Below, one piece after another: positions 1 to 8,413 of a stretch of DNA of 38,103 bases. The notes under the pieces were generated by a model. That model had not been told where the DNA came from, searched no databases, and saw only the letters and a list, made by a program, of their open reading frames with translations. The translations under genes were made by a program, and so were the position numbers. Location: NCBI RefSeq assembly GCF_000159635.1, contig NZ_GG667193.1, positions 154,422 through 192,524 of the forward strand, written 5' to 3'. The stretch is from Corynebacterium lipophiloflavum DSM 44291. Its GTDB lineage: Bacteria; Actinomycetota; Actinomycetes; Mycobacteriales; Mycobacteriaceae. Positions within the stretch are counted from its first letter, which is position 1, and the number at the start of each line of letters is the position of its first letter.

Positions 1-629
1 GCATGCACGGCCCCGAGGTGGTGGACAAGATCTACACCTACAACCAGGGCACGGTGCTCGGCGCCTCGCTGGAGATCGCGCTTGCGCTGCGTGACGACGT
101 AGGCCTGGGCAACACAGACCCCATTGATTCCTTCGACCATTCCCACCGCGCTGATGCCTCGGTGTTCTACATCACCCACATTCGCGAACTTGTCAAGGCG
201 ATCGCCCTGCACCTGGCCACCCCGCAGGGTGTGATTCTCTGCCCGCCGCATGAAACGCGCGACGGTGACGGCGCATTGTTCAAGGGGATCCTCGCGCGCT
301 ACCTTGCCGATGTTGCGCTGCGCCTGCCGGAGGATTCGCGCGAGAACATCGCGACACGCAAAGTCGCCGCGCGCATGGTGATGGCGTCGGCGGAGTCGCT
401 GTGGAACCACCGGCTCGAGGTCGACGGCCTGCCTATCTTCGCGTCCGAATGGACCGAGGACGCCCGGCTGCCGCACAACTACGGGCTCGGGCCGGCGTCG
501 ATAAGCGAGGCAGTAGGGCTGGTGCGCATCGACGAGCGGGACCTTTCCGTGCAGCTGTCCGGCTGGATGCTCCTGGAGGCAGCGGCGCGGATCGCGGGCG
601 GGCAGCCGAAGGACTCCGAACAGGGGTAG
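1..629 (+). CDS. GH76-family glycosidase (alpha-1,6-mannanase-like), C-terminal part
   Basis: The reading frame is open from the window edge, so this is the 3' part of a longer gene; the Met at base 3 is probably internal. The segment YTYNQGTVLGASLEIA near the beginning matches the conserved Tyr-Asn-Gln-Gly motif of glycoside hydrolase family 76 (bacterial alpha-1,6-mannanases and relatives, an alpha/alpha six-barrel fold). About 208 residues are visible, roughly half of a normal family member, and the usual catalytic Asp pair would lie upstream, outside the window. The family acts on alpha-1,6-mannan. In corynebacteria a cell-envelope mannan or lipomannan substrate is possible, but that is inference. 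The gene ends about 100 bases before fba and on the same strand, and fba appears to have its own promoter. Confidence 0.6.
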   Translation, partial: MHGPEVVDKIYTYNQGTVLGASLEIALALRDDVGLGNTDPIDSFDHSHRADASVFYITHIRELVKAIALHLATPQGVILCPPHETRDGDGALFKGILARYLADVALRLPEDSRENIATRKVAARMVMASAESLWNHRLEVDGLPIFASEWTEDARLPHNYGLGPASISEAVGLVRIDERDLSVQLSGWMLLEAAARIAGGQPKDSEQG

Positions 630-668
630 CGCCGACCCCCGAACGGGCTGCGGCGGGGGCAGCGGCGG

Positions 669-697
669 CTGCGACGCGGACCCAAAACGGGCATACT
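669..697 (+). promoter_or_regulatory. Candidate sigma-A promoter of fba
   Basis: A -35-like CTGCGA (669-674) is separated by 17 bp from a -10-like CATACT (692-697). The predicted start near 704 gives a leader of about 30 nt, with a clear Shine-Dalgarno GGAGG at 723-727. It is a pattern match only. Confidence 0.35.
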
Positions 698-735
698 GGG
701 GGTGCACACGAACAACCATCCTGGAGGTTTATTCC

Positions 736-1770
736 ATGCCCATCGCAACCCCCGAGGTCTACAACGAGATGTTCGACCGGGCGAAGGAGAACGGCTTCGC
801 CTTCCCCGCCATCAACTGCACCTCGTCCGAGACAATCAACGCGGCCATCAAGGGTTTTGCCGAGGCTGAGTCCGACGGCATCATCCAGTTCTCTACCGGC
901 GGCGCTGAGTTCGGCTCGGGCCTGGGCGTGAAGAACAAGGTCGCGGGCGCGACCGCGCTGGCCGCTTTCGCGCACGAGATTGCCAAGCACTACGACGTCA
1001 ACATCGCCCTGCACACCGACCACTGCCAGAAGGAAGTGCTCGACGAGTACGTCCGCCCGCTGATCGCGATCTCTCAGGAGCGCGTCGACCGCGGCGAGCT
1101 GCCGCTGTTCCAGTCCCACATGTGGGACGGCTCCGCCATCCCGATCGACGAGAACCTAGAGATTGCCAAGGAACTTCTGGCCAAGGCGCACGCGGCGAAG
1201 ATCATCCTCGAGGTCGAGATCGGCGTTGTTGGCGGCGAGGAGGACGGCGTCGAAGCGAAGGCCGGCGCGAACCTGTACACCGTGGCGGAGGATTTCGAGA
1301 AGACCATCGACGCGTTGACGCTGGGCGAGCACGGCCGCTACCTGCTCGCGGCGACCTTCGGCAACGTCCACGGCGTGTACAAGCCGGGCAACGTCAAGCT
1401 GCGCCCGGACGTGCTGGACATGGGCCAGAAGACCGCGATTGCCAAGCTCGGCCTCGAGGAGGGCTCCAAGCCCTTCGATTTCGTCTTCCACGGCGGCTCC
1501 GGCTCCGAGAAGGAAAAGATCGAGGAGGCCCTGTCCTACGGTGTGGTGAAGATGAACGTGGACACCGACACCCAGTACGCGTTCACCCGCCCGATTGCCG
1601 GCCACATGTTCTCCAACTTCGATGGCGTGCTCAAGGTCGACGGCGAGGTGGGCAACAAGAAGGTTTACGACCCGCGTTCCTACATGAAGAAGGCGGAGCA
1701 GTCCATGTCCGAGCGCGTCATCGAGGCGTGCGAGGACCTGCACTCCGTGGGCAAGACCCTGTCCAAGTAG
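736..1770 (+). CDS. fba: Class II fructose-1,6-bisphosphate aldolase
   Basis: This enzyme cleaves fructose-1,6-bisphosphate to dihydroxyacetone phosphate and glyceraldehyde-3-phosphate, a zinc-dependent cytosolic step of glycolysis and gluconeogenesis. The 344-residue length is normal for the long class IIA form. Visible motifs are the metal and substrate region LHTDHCQK (about residue 95), the EVEIGVVGGEEDGV segment, FGNVHGVYKPG with a zinc-ligand His, FVFHGGSGS, and KMNVDTDTQYAFT near the C-terminus. ATG 736 is preceded by TGGAGG at a normal distance. A strong hairpin terminator follows directly, so it is probably monocistronic. In C. glutamicum this gene is called fda or fba. Confidence 0.97.
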   Translation: MPIATPEVYNEMFDRAKENGFAFPAINCTSSETINAAIKGFAEAESDGIIQFSTGGAEFGSGLGVKNKVAGATALAAFAHEIAKHYDVNIALHTDHCQKEVLDEYVRPLIAISQERVDRGELPLFQSHMWDGSAIPIDENLEIAKELLAKAHAAKIILEVEIGVVGGEEDGVEAKAGANLYTVAEDFEKTIDALTLGEHGRYLLAATFGNVHGVYKPGNVKLRPDVLDMGQKTAIAKLGLEEGSKPFDFVFHGGSGSEKEKIEEALSYGVVKMNVDTDTQYAFTRPIAGHMFSNFDGVLKVDGEVGNKKVYDPRSYMKKAEQSMSERVIEACEDLHSVGKTLSK

Positions 1771-1785
1771 AGAAACAAGGTCTCA

Positions 1786-1813
1786 AGGCGTCCCGGCTCC
1801 GGGGCGCCTTTTT
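1786..1813 (+). terminator. Rho-independent terminator of fba
   Basis: The arms AGGCGTCCCGG (1786-1796) and CCGGGGCGCCT (1799-1809) pair over about 11 bp with one G-T wobble and a tiny loop. They are followed by a run of five T (1809-1813). The hairpin starts 15 bases after the fba stop codon. Confidence 0.9.
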
Positions 1814-1831
1814 GCACGCTAAGGTGGGGGC

Positions 1832-2998
1832 ATGGCCAAGGAGAGGATGGGTACGCGGGCGCGTTTGCTCTCGGTTGACCTGTCCCTTTCCGCCCGCGTG
1901 ACACGGGTGCGCAAGCGCCTGCTGCCGATCATGCAAACAGCGATCGCCGCCGGCGTTGCGTTCTGGATTGCCAGCGAGGTCTTCGGGCACACGCAGCCGT
2001 TCTTCGCGCCGATCTCGGTGATCATCATCGTCGGCATGACCGGCGGCGAGCGCATTTCCAAGGCGCTGGACATCTCGCTGGGCTGCGTCATCGGTGTTGC
2101 GGTCGGTGACCTGTTTTTCTACCGCCTCGGCTCGGGAGGGTGGCAGATCGCGGTCATTGTGGCGTGCGCCCTGCTCATCGCCTCGTTCTTCTCCCGCTCC
2201 CAGCTGGTCAACAATCAGGTCGCGATCGGCTCGGTGCTCATTGCCACGATCATGCCGCCGGGCGCGGAGGTCACCGGTATCGACCGCACGATCGACGCCT
2301 TCGTCGGAGCGGCGGTCGCGCTGGTGACCCTGGCTCTGATCCCGCAGGGCCCGGTGGGGAAGGCGCGCCAGGAAATTTCCAAGGTGATGGAGCTCATGTC
2401 TTCGGTGCTTGACGACGTCGCCGACGGCCTGCGCTCCGGCAATGAGGAAGTGATCGAAGAGGCCCTTGATTTGATTCGCGGCTCGCAGACAGACATCGAC
2501 GCCATGTCCTCGGCCGTCGCCTCGGGCGCGGAATCCGCCCGCATATCTCCGTTTTTGTGGGGCTCGCGCCGCTACGTCCACTCGCTCGAAATGGTGATCC
2601 CGCCGGTGGACACCGCGATCCGCACCACCCGCGTGCTCGCCCGCCGCGCCCACATCCTGTGCGGCGACAACGACCGGGTTTCACCCGAGCAAATTGAGCT
2701 TATCGACGCCCTCGCCAAGGCGTGCCTGGAGATTTCCGATGTCTACGAGGTCGATTCGCGCAAACTGCAGTCGGTGGCGATCCCGCGCATTGTCAACGAC
2801 CTGCGTGTCCTTGGCGGCCGCGCCGGGATGGACGTCGTCGGTAAAGATGGTGTGCTGTCGGCCTACGTCATCCTCGCGCAGACGCGCTCGCTGATCGTGG
2901 ACCTGCTGCAGGTGTGCGGGATGTCGCGGGAATCGGCGGCCGCGGTGCTCGAGCCGACCTCGGCCAGCCCGCAGTACCCGCCGGAGTACTACGGCTAG
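1832..2998 (+). CDS. FUSC / aromatic-acid-exporter-like membrane protein
   Basis: This is a 388-residue protein. The N-terminal half (about residues 30-170) has roughly six hydrophobic segments separated by short loops. The C-terminal half is soluble and helical. The pattern, with segments like FFAPISVIIIVGMTGGERI and IGVAVGDLFFY, is that of the FUSC superfamily (fusaric-acid-resistance-like; ArAE-type exporters). Such proteins are proposed to export aromatic or other organic acids through the cytoplasmic membrane; the substrate here is unknown. ATG 1832 is preceded by AAGGTGGGGG. It is isolated from fba by a terminator. Its stop codon interlocks with that of convergent nadC in the palindrome CTAG at 2995-2998. 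Confidence 0.75.
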   Translation: MAKERMGTRARLLSVDLSLSARVTRVRKRLLPIMQTAIAAGVAFWIASEVFGHTQPFFAPISVIIIVGMTGGERISKALDISLGCVIGVAVGDLFFYRLGSGGWQIAVIVACALLIASFFSRSQLVNNQVAIGSVLIATIMPPGAEVTGIDRTIDAFVGAAVALVTLALIPQGPVGKARQEISKVMELMSSVLDDVADGLRSGNEEVIEEALDLIRGSQTDIDAMSSAVASGAESARISPFLWGSRRYVHSLEMVIPPVDTAIRTTRVLARRAHILCGDNDRVSPEQIELIDALAKACLEISDVYEVDSRKLQSVAIPRIVNDLRVLGGRAGMDVVGKDGVLSAYVILAQTRSLIVDLLQVCGMSRESAAAVLEPTSASPQYPPEYYG

Positions 2999-3864
2999 TC
3001 CTGCGCGTAGTCCAGGCCGATGTCGAGCGCGGTCACGGAGTGAGTCAGCGCCCCCACGGCAAGGTAGGTCACACCCGTTTCCGCGTACGCGCGGGCGAGT
3101 TCAAGCGTCAGGCCGCCGGAGGACTCGAGCTCGCAGTCTGGGGCGCTGTGGTCGCGGCGGCGCACGGCCTCTGCGGTGTCGGCGACGCTGAAGTTATCCA
3201 GCAAAACCAGCTGCGGGGGTTCGTTCAGGCGCAGCAGCGCGTCGAGCTGGTCGAGTGTGTCCACCTCGACCTCGCAGGGGATGCCGGGGGCATGGGCGCG
3301 CACGGCTTGGAGCGCTTTGGTGACACCCTCGCCACCGCCGCGCGCGACGGCTGCGACGTGGTTGTCCTTGATCATGGCGGCGTCGCCGAGCCCCATGCGG
3401 TGGTTGACGCCGCCGCCGGCGCGCACAGCGTACTTCTGAAGCTCACGCAGACCGGGCAGGGTTTTGCGCGTGTCGCGGATCCGCGCCCCGGTGCCGTCGA
3501 CGGCGTCGACCCAGCGTCGAGTAGCGGTGGCGATGCCGCTGGCGTGGCTGAGGATGTTCAAGATGGTGCGCTCGGCGGTGAGCAACCTGCCCGTCGGTGC
3601 GGTGACTTCGGCGAGGACATCGCCGGGACAAGCTCGCGCACCGTCGCTGACGTGCAAGGTGACCTCGCAATCGGGCGTGTCCAGGGCGTAGCGGATCGCG
3701 TCGAGCCCAGCGACAACGCCTGCGGCGCGCGAGACGAAGCGGGCGCGGGAGGTGGAATCGGCGCTGATGGTTGCCAACGTGGTTACGTCGGGCCCGTACG
3801 CGAGGTCCTCTTCGAGCGAGGCGGCAATCAGGGACCGCAGGTAGGCCTCTTTAAGCGGCTCCAT
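2995..3864 (-). CDS. nadC: Nicotinate-nucleotide pyrophosphorylase (quinolinate phosphoribosyltransferase)
   Basis: It converts quinolinate and PRPP to nicotinate mononucleotide, CO2 and PPi, the third step of de novo NAD synthesis. The 289 residues are typical. Visible signature parts are the N-terminal EEDLAYGPDVTT, the PRPP and substrate region DTRKTLPGLRELQKYAV, HRMGLGDAAMIKDNH around residue 160, a DNF segment, and the late ESSGGLTLE barrel strand. ATG 3864 lies 4 bases behind the nadA stop, so the two form an operon. The nadS-type cysteine desulfurase that follows nadC in C. glutamicum is not here; a convergent gene lies in its place. Confidence 0.97.
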   Translation of the reverse strand: MEPLKEAYLRSLIAASLEEDLAYGPDVTTLATISADSTSRARFVSRAAGVVAGLDAIRYALDTPDCEVTLHVSDGARACPGDVLAEVTAPTGRLLTAERTILNILSHASGIATATRRWVDAVDGTGARIRDTRKTLPGLRELQKYAVRAGGGVNHRMGLGDAAMIKDNHVAAVARGGGEGVTKALQAVRAHAPGIPCEVEVDTLDQLDALLRLNEPPQLVLLDNFSVADTAEAVRRRDHSAPDCELESSGGLTLELARAYAETGVTYLAVGALTHSVTALDIGLDYAQD

Positions 3865-3868
3865 GGGC

Positions 3869-4891
3869 TTACTCCCCGCCGCCGGGCTCGCCGATGGAGA
3901 TCATCGCTTCGAGCGAGGCGCGTGCCTTGTCGGCGATGTGGGTTGGAACATCGACCTCGTCCTTGCCCTCGGCGAGGCAGCGCAGCAGGGCGGCCGGGGT
4001 GATCATCTTCATGTAACGGCACGACGCGCGGTCGTTGACCGGCTGGAAGTTGACGCCGGGTGCGGCGCCGCGTAGCTGGTGGAGCATGCCGATCTCCGTG
4101 GCGACGAGCACCGTACGCTCCGGGCTTGCGGTGTGGGCGAGCTCGAGCATGCCTCCGGTGGAGAGCATGTGCACCCGTTCCGGGTCGATGATCCCCTCAC
4201 CGGCGAGGTAGATCGCGGAATTGGCGCAACCGCACTCCGGGTGGATGTACAGGTCGGCGTCGGGGTTGGCCTCGGCCTGTTCGGCGAGCTTGGTGGCGCT
4301 AATGCCAGCGTGGACGTGGCATTCGCCGGACCAAATGCGGATGTTGTCGCGGCCCGTCTCGCGCTTGACGTGTGCGCCGAGGAACTGGTCCGGGCAGAAC
4401 AGCACCTCGGTGTCCGGGTCGACGGACTCAACAACGTCGACGGCGTTCGAGGAGGTGCAGCAAATATCGGTCAGCGCTTTGACTTCGGCGGTGGTGTTGA
4501 CGTAGGAAACCACCACGGCGTCGGGGTGTTCACTGCGCCACTGGCGCAGCTGGTCGGCGGTGATGGAATCCGCCAACGAGCACCCGGCTTCCTTGTCCGG
4601 GATGAGCACGGTCTTGGTGGGGGAGAGGATCTTCGCGCTCTCGGCCATGAAGTGCACACCGCAAAACACGATGACGTCGGCGTCAGTGTCGGCGGCTTTG
4701 CGCGACAGGGCGAGCGAATCCCCTGTGAAGTCGGCGATGTCTTGGATGGCGGGGATCTGGTAGTTGTGCGCCAGGATCACTGCGTTGCGCTCGTGCTTGA
4801 GCCGCGCGATCTTGCGCGCCCACTTCTCGTCGGGCTCCACGCCCTGCCAAACTCCTGACTCCCGCGTGAGGTTCTCGAGGTAGGTGGTCAT
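3869..4891 (-). CDS. nadA: Quinolinate synthase
   Basis: This [4Fe-4S] enzyme condenses iminoaspartate with dihydroxyacetone phosphate to form quinolinate. It is 340 residues long and has the three-fold repeated NadA architecture. Visible elements include [22 protein letters not shown] near the N-terminus, [15 protein letters not shown], the cysteine-containing [39 protein letters not shown], and STGGMLELA in the third domain; conserved Cys in the three lobes ligate the cluster. The mRNA start region contains GAAAGGA as ribosome-binding site and, further up, a perfect 10-bp palindrome (see the regulatory entry). No aspartate oxidase nadB gene is next to it in this window. Confidence 0.97.
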   Translation of the reverse strand: MTTYLENLTRESGVWQGVEPDEKWARKIARLKHERNAVILAHNYQIPAIQDIADFTGDSLALSRKAADTDADVIVFCGVHFMAESAKILSPTKTVLIPDKEAGCSLADSITADQLRQWRSEHPDAVVVSYVNTTAEVKALTDICCTSSNAVDVVESVDPDTEVLFCPDQFLGAHVKRETGRDNIRIWSGECHVHAGISATKLAEQAEANPDADLYIHPECGCANSAIYLAGEGIIDPERVHMLSTGGMLELAHTASPERTVLVATEIGMLHQLRGAAPGVNFQPVNDRASCRYMKMITPAALLRCLAEGKDEVDVPTHIADKARASLEAMISIGEPGGGE

Positions 4892-4915
4892 GGGCAGTCC
4901 TTTCCGCAGGAGATG

Positions 4916-4941
4916 CTAGCGCTAGTTCGGAGGCCATCGTA
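4916..4941 (-). promoter_or_regulatory. Candidate nadA promoter with operator-like palindrome
   Basis: On the minus strand a -10-like TACGAT (4936-4941) is followed, just after the predicted transcription start, by the perfect palindrome CTAGCGCTAG (4916-4925). The position at about +5 to +14 suits a repressor site. I do not recognise the motif as the described corynebacterial NAD-repressor box, so the regulator is unknown. Confidence 0.4.
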
Positions 4942-4976
4942 CCCGCGGAAGCGCGCAGGCTTTTGCGCAGGCACGC

Positions 4977-5005
4977 GAAAAGCCCCAGCCGGAAGGGCCG
5001 GGGCT
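4977..5005 (-). terminator. Terminator of the PRC-barrel gene
   Basis: Read on the minus strand, AGCCCC pairs with GGGGCT, the stem continues through GCC/GGC after one mismatch, and a short T run follows (TTTT at the low-coordinate side). It starts about 20 bases after the stop at 5026 and separates that gene from nadA. Confidence 0.8.
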
Positions 5006-5025
5006 GTTAAGCGGGGAGTGCCGAT

Positions 5026-5844
5026 TTAGCGGTTAGCGCCGAAGTCGGTGTCCGGGCGGTTCTCGTCGACGACGACACCGTCGGTCTCGATGCGCTCCTT
5101 CTGGAGCTCCTCGGTGACGCGCTCGGTGGACTGGACGGTCTCCTTGTCCAGGGAAACCTTCTCAACCGGGACGGTCTCCTTAGACACGGTGACGCGCTCC
5201 TCGGAGAGGGTCACGGAAGCCTCAGCCTCGCCGATGCGGGAGTCTACGTTCGCGCGGTCAGCCTCGGAGATGGGCTCGCGGACAACGCGGACCTCTTCGC
5301 GCTGAACCGGAACCTCGACGGTCTCGGTCTCGTTGACGACGTACTTGCGCAGGCGGACCTGGCCGGACTCCACACGCTCCTTGCCAACGTTGAGCTGCTC
5401 CTCGGAGCGGACGATGGTGTCGTTGTCCAGGTCGCGGTCGCGGTCAACGTCAACGTCTGCGCGGTCGGTGGCGACACCTGCAGCCGGTGCAGCGTGGCGT
5501 GCGTCGGTCTCGTAGGTGGTGACATCCTGGGTGCCCTCGAGGCCGTAGTGGCGGTAGAACGCCTCCTGGTCCTCGTTGGTCAGGTGGCCGTCCTCGTCCA
5601 AGTTCGGAGCGTTGTCGATGCGCTCCTTCGGGAATGCGAGGTGAAGCTCACCGTCGCGCAGGGTGTGGCCGCGCAGAGGAACGATGGAGTCGCCGCCACC
5701 GAAGAGGCCGTGGTTGACGGACACGAAGTCCGGCTGGCCGGTGGTGTCGTTAACGTAAACGTCCTTGACGCCGCCTACCTTCTCGCCATCAACGTCGAAT
5801 GCGGTTGCGTTTGCAAGGTCTTCAATACGGTTGTAGTCAGCCAT
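5026..5844 (-). CDS. PRC-barrel and DUF2382 (YsnF/AvaK-type) protein
   Basis: This soluble, very acidic protein has 272 residues from ATG 5844. Residues about 1-90 form a PRC-barrel domain, a beta-barrel of the photosynthetic-reaction-centre H-subunit type. A linker of about 50 residues rich in Asp and Arg follows (DVDVDRDRDLDNDT). Residues about 140-255 are a DUF2382 domain with regular charged strands such as EEQLNVGKERVESGQVRLRKYV and SEERVTVSKETVPVEK. This combination occurs in actinobacterial and cyanobacterial proteins often linked to general stress; the biochemical role is unknown. ATG 5844 has a strong AAAGGAG site 8 bases upstream and begins MADYNRIEDL, the usual start of the family. 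The same frame stays open upstream to 6111, with a second good start at 6039. Confidence 0.85.
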   Translation of the reverse strand: MADYNRIEDLANATAFDVDGEKVGGVKDVYVNDTTGQPDFVSVNHGLFGGGDSIVPLRGHTLRDGELHLAFPKERIDNAPNLDEDGHLTNEDQEAFYRHYGLEGTQDVTTYETDARHAAPAAGVATDRADVDVDRDRDLDNDTIVRSEEQLNVGKERVESGQVRLRKYVVNETETVEVPVQREEVRVVREPISEADRANVDSRIGEAEASVTLSEERVTVSKETVPVEKVSLDKETVQSTERVTEELQKERIETDGVVVDENRPDTDFGANR

Positions 5845-6128
5845 CAGTCTGATTCTCCTTTGGTAATTTGCTCCGGCCCGTCTGCCTTTGGGATAATTCC
5901 CGTGACAAGGCCCGTGCCGGTCGTTCGCTTGAACAATTCCGAATGTAGCCACGCTCTCGGAGGTGGCGCCGGAACATGTGTCCGGGAAGTCGGGATCATC
6001 CGAAAGTTGGAGGTATATGCTCAGGCTTATCGGTATCATCTCTAATCCTTTCCCGGTGACCTGCGCAAAAGTGCTGTCAGAACGACAGCGGCGGTAGCGG
6101 CGAAGTCTCAAATCGGTTAAGAACCCCT
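5845..6128 (-). promoter_or_regulatory. Long 5' leader or promoter region of the PRC-barrel gene
   Basis: About 280 bases carry no separate convincing gene. The minus-strand frame leading into the PRC-barrel protein is open through most of it, with ATG 6039 preceded by GGAAAGG. Extended translation from there would add 65 residues (MIPISLSIYLQL...) that look unlike the family. I also see a partial palindrome GGGATAATTCCC around 5890. A promoter nearer the gene cannot be excluded. Confidence 0.35.
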
Positions 6129-6169
6129 TTTGTAACGCTTAAGGAACGGCGAATGTGATAAAAATCACA
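6129..6169 (-). promoter_or_regulatory. GlxR/CRP-type site with -10 element
   Basis: TGTGATAAAAATCACA at 6154-6169 is a perfect match to the two halves TGTGA and TCACA with a 6-nt spacer, the consensus of the corynebacterial cAMP regulator GlxR. On the minus strand a -10-like TACAAA lies at 6129-6134. A start near 6122 would place the site centre at about -40, a typical activator position. The next gene in that direction is the PRC-barrel gene. Confidence 0.65.
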
Positions 6170-6174
6170 CTCGA

Positions 6175-7068
6175 CTAGTTCTCGGTGATTCGCACGCTTT
6201 GGATGTCGCGCAGATGCCTGTAGAAGGTCGCCTTGTCGACGCCTCGGCGGCGCCGCACCCCGTCCACCGTCACCGCGATATCGTGGCCGCCCGCCTGCAG
6301 CGCCCGTCCGGTAAGAACACGTGAACCGTCGGTAAGACCTGGGGATACGCTCGCGTTGCGTGTGAAGAATTGTCCACCCGGCAGGGCGCTGAGGCGCTCC
6401 AACAACTTGGGCGAGCGCCGCGACGGCGTACCGGAGGTGTCCAAAGGGGTGACGAGTGGCGCGGCCGCAATCCCGGGGGCCGAAGCGGTGGGAACGAGTT
6501 TCGCGCCGAAGCAGCCGAAAAACCTCGCCGAGGCCTGTTCGCCGGAGCGAAACAGCAATACGGAGGAGTCCACGACGATCTCGCCGACGAACTCGGAGGC
6601 CGGGTTGATGTGCGTCAGCGTCGCCGAGCCCGCCACGACCTGGCCGAAATCGTTGCGGATGCACGGCGAGGGCACCACGGGCGCGGTGGCGGCCTCCTCA
6701 AAGGTCGGTGCTCCCCACAACGCGGCTGCCGGGGAGGTCGGGTCGGTGGGCACGTACGCTACCTCCGCCCACAGGTAGTCGCCGCGCATCATGCGGGTCA
6801 GTACGGCGCCGAGCGCGGCGTCGGAGCCGGAGACAACAACGCGCAGGCGCTCTAGTGGGCGCTGCGGGGCAGGCTGCGGCTCGCCCATGTGGGACACGTT
6901 CGGCGAGGCTTGGATTTCGGCGAGGGAGGGGGAGGCGTCGTCAGGCAAAAGCGTCGCGGCCAATTCGTCCAAGGGGCGTAAGTCCGCCCGCGAGGGAATG
7001 GGCGGTAGCGCAAGGGTGGGGGCGTGCGATGGCGCGTCCTCGCCGCACTGGCAATGAAGAAGCCGCAT
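6175..7068 (-). CDS. Conserved-looking protein of unknown function, divergent from purA
   Basis: This 297-residue protein has a Cys-containing N-terminus (MRLLHCQCGED), a Pro/Ala-rich region to about residue 70, then an ordered alpha/beta part. The segment LRVVVSGSDAALGAVLTRMMRGDYLWAEVAYVP faintly resembles the nucleotide-binding region of diacylglycerol/NAD kinases. Later segments such as RNDFGQVVAGSATL and FVGEIVVDSSVLLF fit a beta-rich second domain, but I do not see the Gly-Gly-Asp-Gly motif a functional kinase would need. No signal peptide or membrane segment is obvious. Codon use resembles its neighbours. It shares a 49-bp promoter region with purA on the other strand. I do not recognise the family and assign no function. 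Confidence 0.75.
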   Translation of the reverse strand: MRLLHCQCGEDAPSHAPTLALPPIPSRADLRPLDELAATLLPDDASPSLAEIQASPNVSHMGEPQPAPQRPLERLRVVVSGSDAALGAVLTRMMRGDYLWAEVAYVPTDPTSPAAALWGAPTFEEAATAPVVPSPCIRNDFGQVVAGSATLTHINPASEFVGEIVVDSSVLLFRSGEQASARFFGCFGAKLVPTASAPGIAAAPLVTPLDTSGTPSRRSPKLLERLSALPGGQFFTRNASVSPGLTDGSRVLTGRALQAGGHDIAVTVDGVRRRRGVDKATFYRHLRDIQSVRITEN

Positions 7069-7078
7069 GCGATCACGC

Positions 7079-7085
7079 TACAATA
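7079..7085. promoter_or_regulatory. Overlapping divergent -10 elements for purA and the 297-aa gene
   Basis: TACAAT (7079-7084) on the plus strand is a near-consensus -10 with a purA leader of about 27 nt. On the minus strand the same bases read TATTGT (7080-7085), about 11 nt before the ATG at 7068. Transcription in the two directions may therefore exclude one another. No good -35 is seen for either. Confidence 0.5.
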
Positions 7086-7117
7086 ACCCGAGTAATCCCC
7101 CTATATAAGGAGTAAGC

Positions 7118-8407
7118 ATGTCCGCCATCGTCATCGTTGGTGCCCAATGGGGCGACGAAGGTAAGGGTAAGGCCACGGATATTCTCGGCGGCAAGGTCGA
7201 TTACGTGGTCAAACCCAACGGCGGCAACAACGCGGGACACACCGTCGTTGTCGGCGGTGAAAAGTACGAGCTCAAGCTCCTGCCGGCCGGCGTGCTGTCA
7301 GAGAATGCGGTGCCCATCTTGGGTAACGGTGTGGTGGTGAACCTCGAGGCGCTCTTCGAGGAGATCGACGGGCTCGTGGCCCGCGGCGCCGACGCAACAC
7401 GGCTGCGTATCTCCAGCAACGCGCACATGGTCGCGCCGTACCACCAGACACTCGACCGCGTGCAGGAGCGGTTCCTGGGCAAGCGCGCGATCGGCACCAC
7501 CGGCCGCGGCATCGGGCCGACCTACGCCGACAAAGTCGCGCGCGTGGGGCTGCGCGTGCAAGATATTTTCGACGAATCGATCTTGCGGCAAAAAATCGAG
7601 TCGGCCCTCGACGTGAAGAACCAGATGCTGGTGAAGATGTACAACCGCAAAGCCATCGAGGTCGACGAGATGATGGACTACTTCATGTGCTACGCAGAGC
7701 GCCTCAAGCCCATGGTGATCGATGCGGAGTACACCCTGAACAAGGCGCTCGATGAGGGGAAACACGTGCTCATGGAGGGGGGACAGGCCACCATGCTCGA
7801 CGTCGACCACGGAACCTACCCCTTTGTTACCTCCTCGAACCCGACCGCGGGCGGGTCGTGTGTGGGCACCGGCATCGGCCCGACGCGCATCACGGCGTCG
7901 CTCGGAATCATCAAGGCCTACACCACGCGCGTCGGCGCCGGCCCATTTCCGACCGAGCTCTTTGACAAGTGGGGCGACTACCTGCAGACCGTCGGCGGCG
8001 AGGTGGGCGTGAACACGGGCCGCAAGCGCCGCTGCGGCTGGTACGACTCGGTGATCGCCCGCTACGCCTCGCGCGTCAACGGCTTTACCGATTACTTCCT
8101 GACCAAGCTCGACGTACTCACCGGCATCGGCGAGATCCCGATCTGCGTGGCTTACGACGTCGACGGCGAGCGCTTCGACGAAATGCCCCTGACCCAGACC
8201 CAGTTCCACCACGCCGAGCCGATCTACGAGACGATGCCGGCCTGGGACGAGGACATCACCGGCGTCACCGAGTTCGATGACCTGCCGCAGAAGGCGAAAG
8301 ACTACGTGTTGCGCCTCGAGGAGCTCTCCGGCGCACCGATGAGCTACATCGGCGTTGGTCCCGGCCGGGACCAGACGATCGTGCGCAACGACGTCATGGA
8401 GCGCTAG
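7118..8407 (+). CDS. purA: Adenylosuccinate synthetase
   Basis: It catalyses GTP-dependent ligation of IMP and aspartate to adenylosuccinate, the committed step to AMP. The 429 residues equal the normal length. The P-loop QWGDEGKGK is at residues 10-18 with catalytic Asp13. NGGNNAGHT follows with catalytic His41. The IMP-binding [14 protein letters not shown], the region [19 protein letters not shown] and the aspartate/GTP loop [15 protein letters not shown] are all intact. ATG 7118 is preceded by AAGGAG. The next gene starts only 6 bases after its stop, so the two are probably cotranscribed. Confidence 0.98.
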   Translation: MSAIVIVGAQWGDEGKGKATDILGGKVDYVVKPNGGNNAGHTVVVGGEKYELKLLPAGVLSENAVPILGNGVVVNLEALFEEIDGLVARGADATRLRISSNAHMVAPYHQTLDRVQERFLGKRAIGTTGRGIGPTYADKVARVGLRVQDIFDESILRQKIESALDVKNQMLVKMYNRKAIEVDEMMDYFMCYAERLKPMVIDAEYTLNKALDEGKHVLMEGGQATMLDVDHGTYPFVTSSNPTAGGSCVGTGIGPTRITASLGIIKAYTTRVGAGPFPTELFDKWGDYLQTVGGEVGVNTGRKRRCGWYDSVIARYASRVNGFTDYFLTKLDVLTGIGEIPICVAYDVDGERFDEMPLTQTQFHHAEPIYETMPAWDEDITGVTEFDDLPQKAKDYVLRLEELSGAPMSYIGVGPGRDQTIVRNDVMER

Positions 8408-8413
8408 CCCGAG

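Noticed and set aside
433..1119. Minus-strand frame of 228 codons opposite the GH76 end and fba
   Set aside because: Runs antisense through fba with a biased composition; no start signal.
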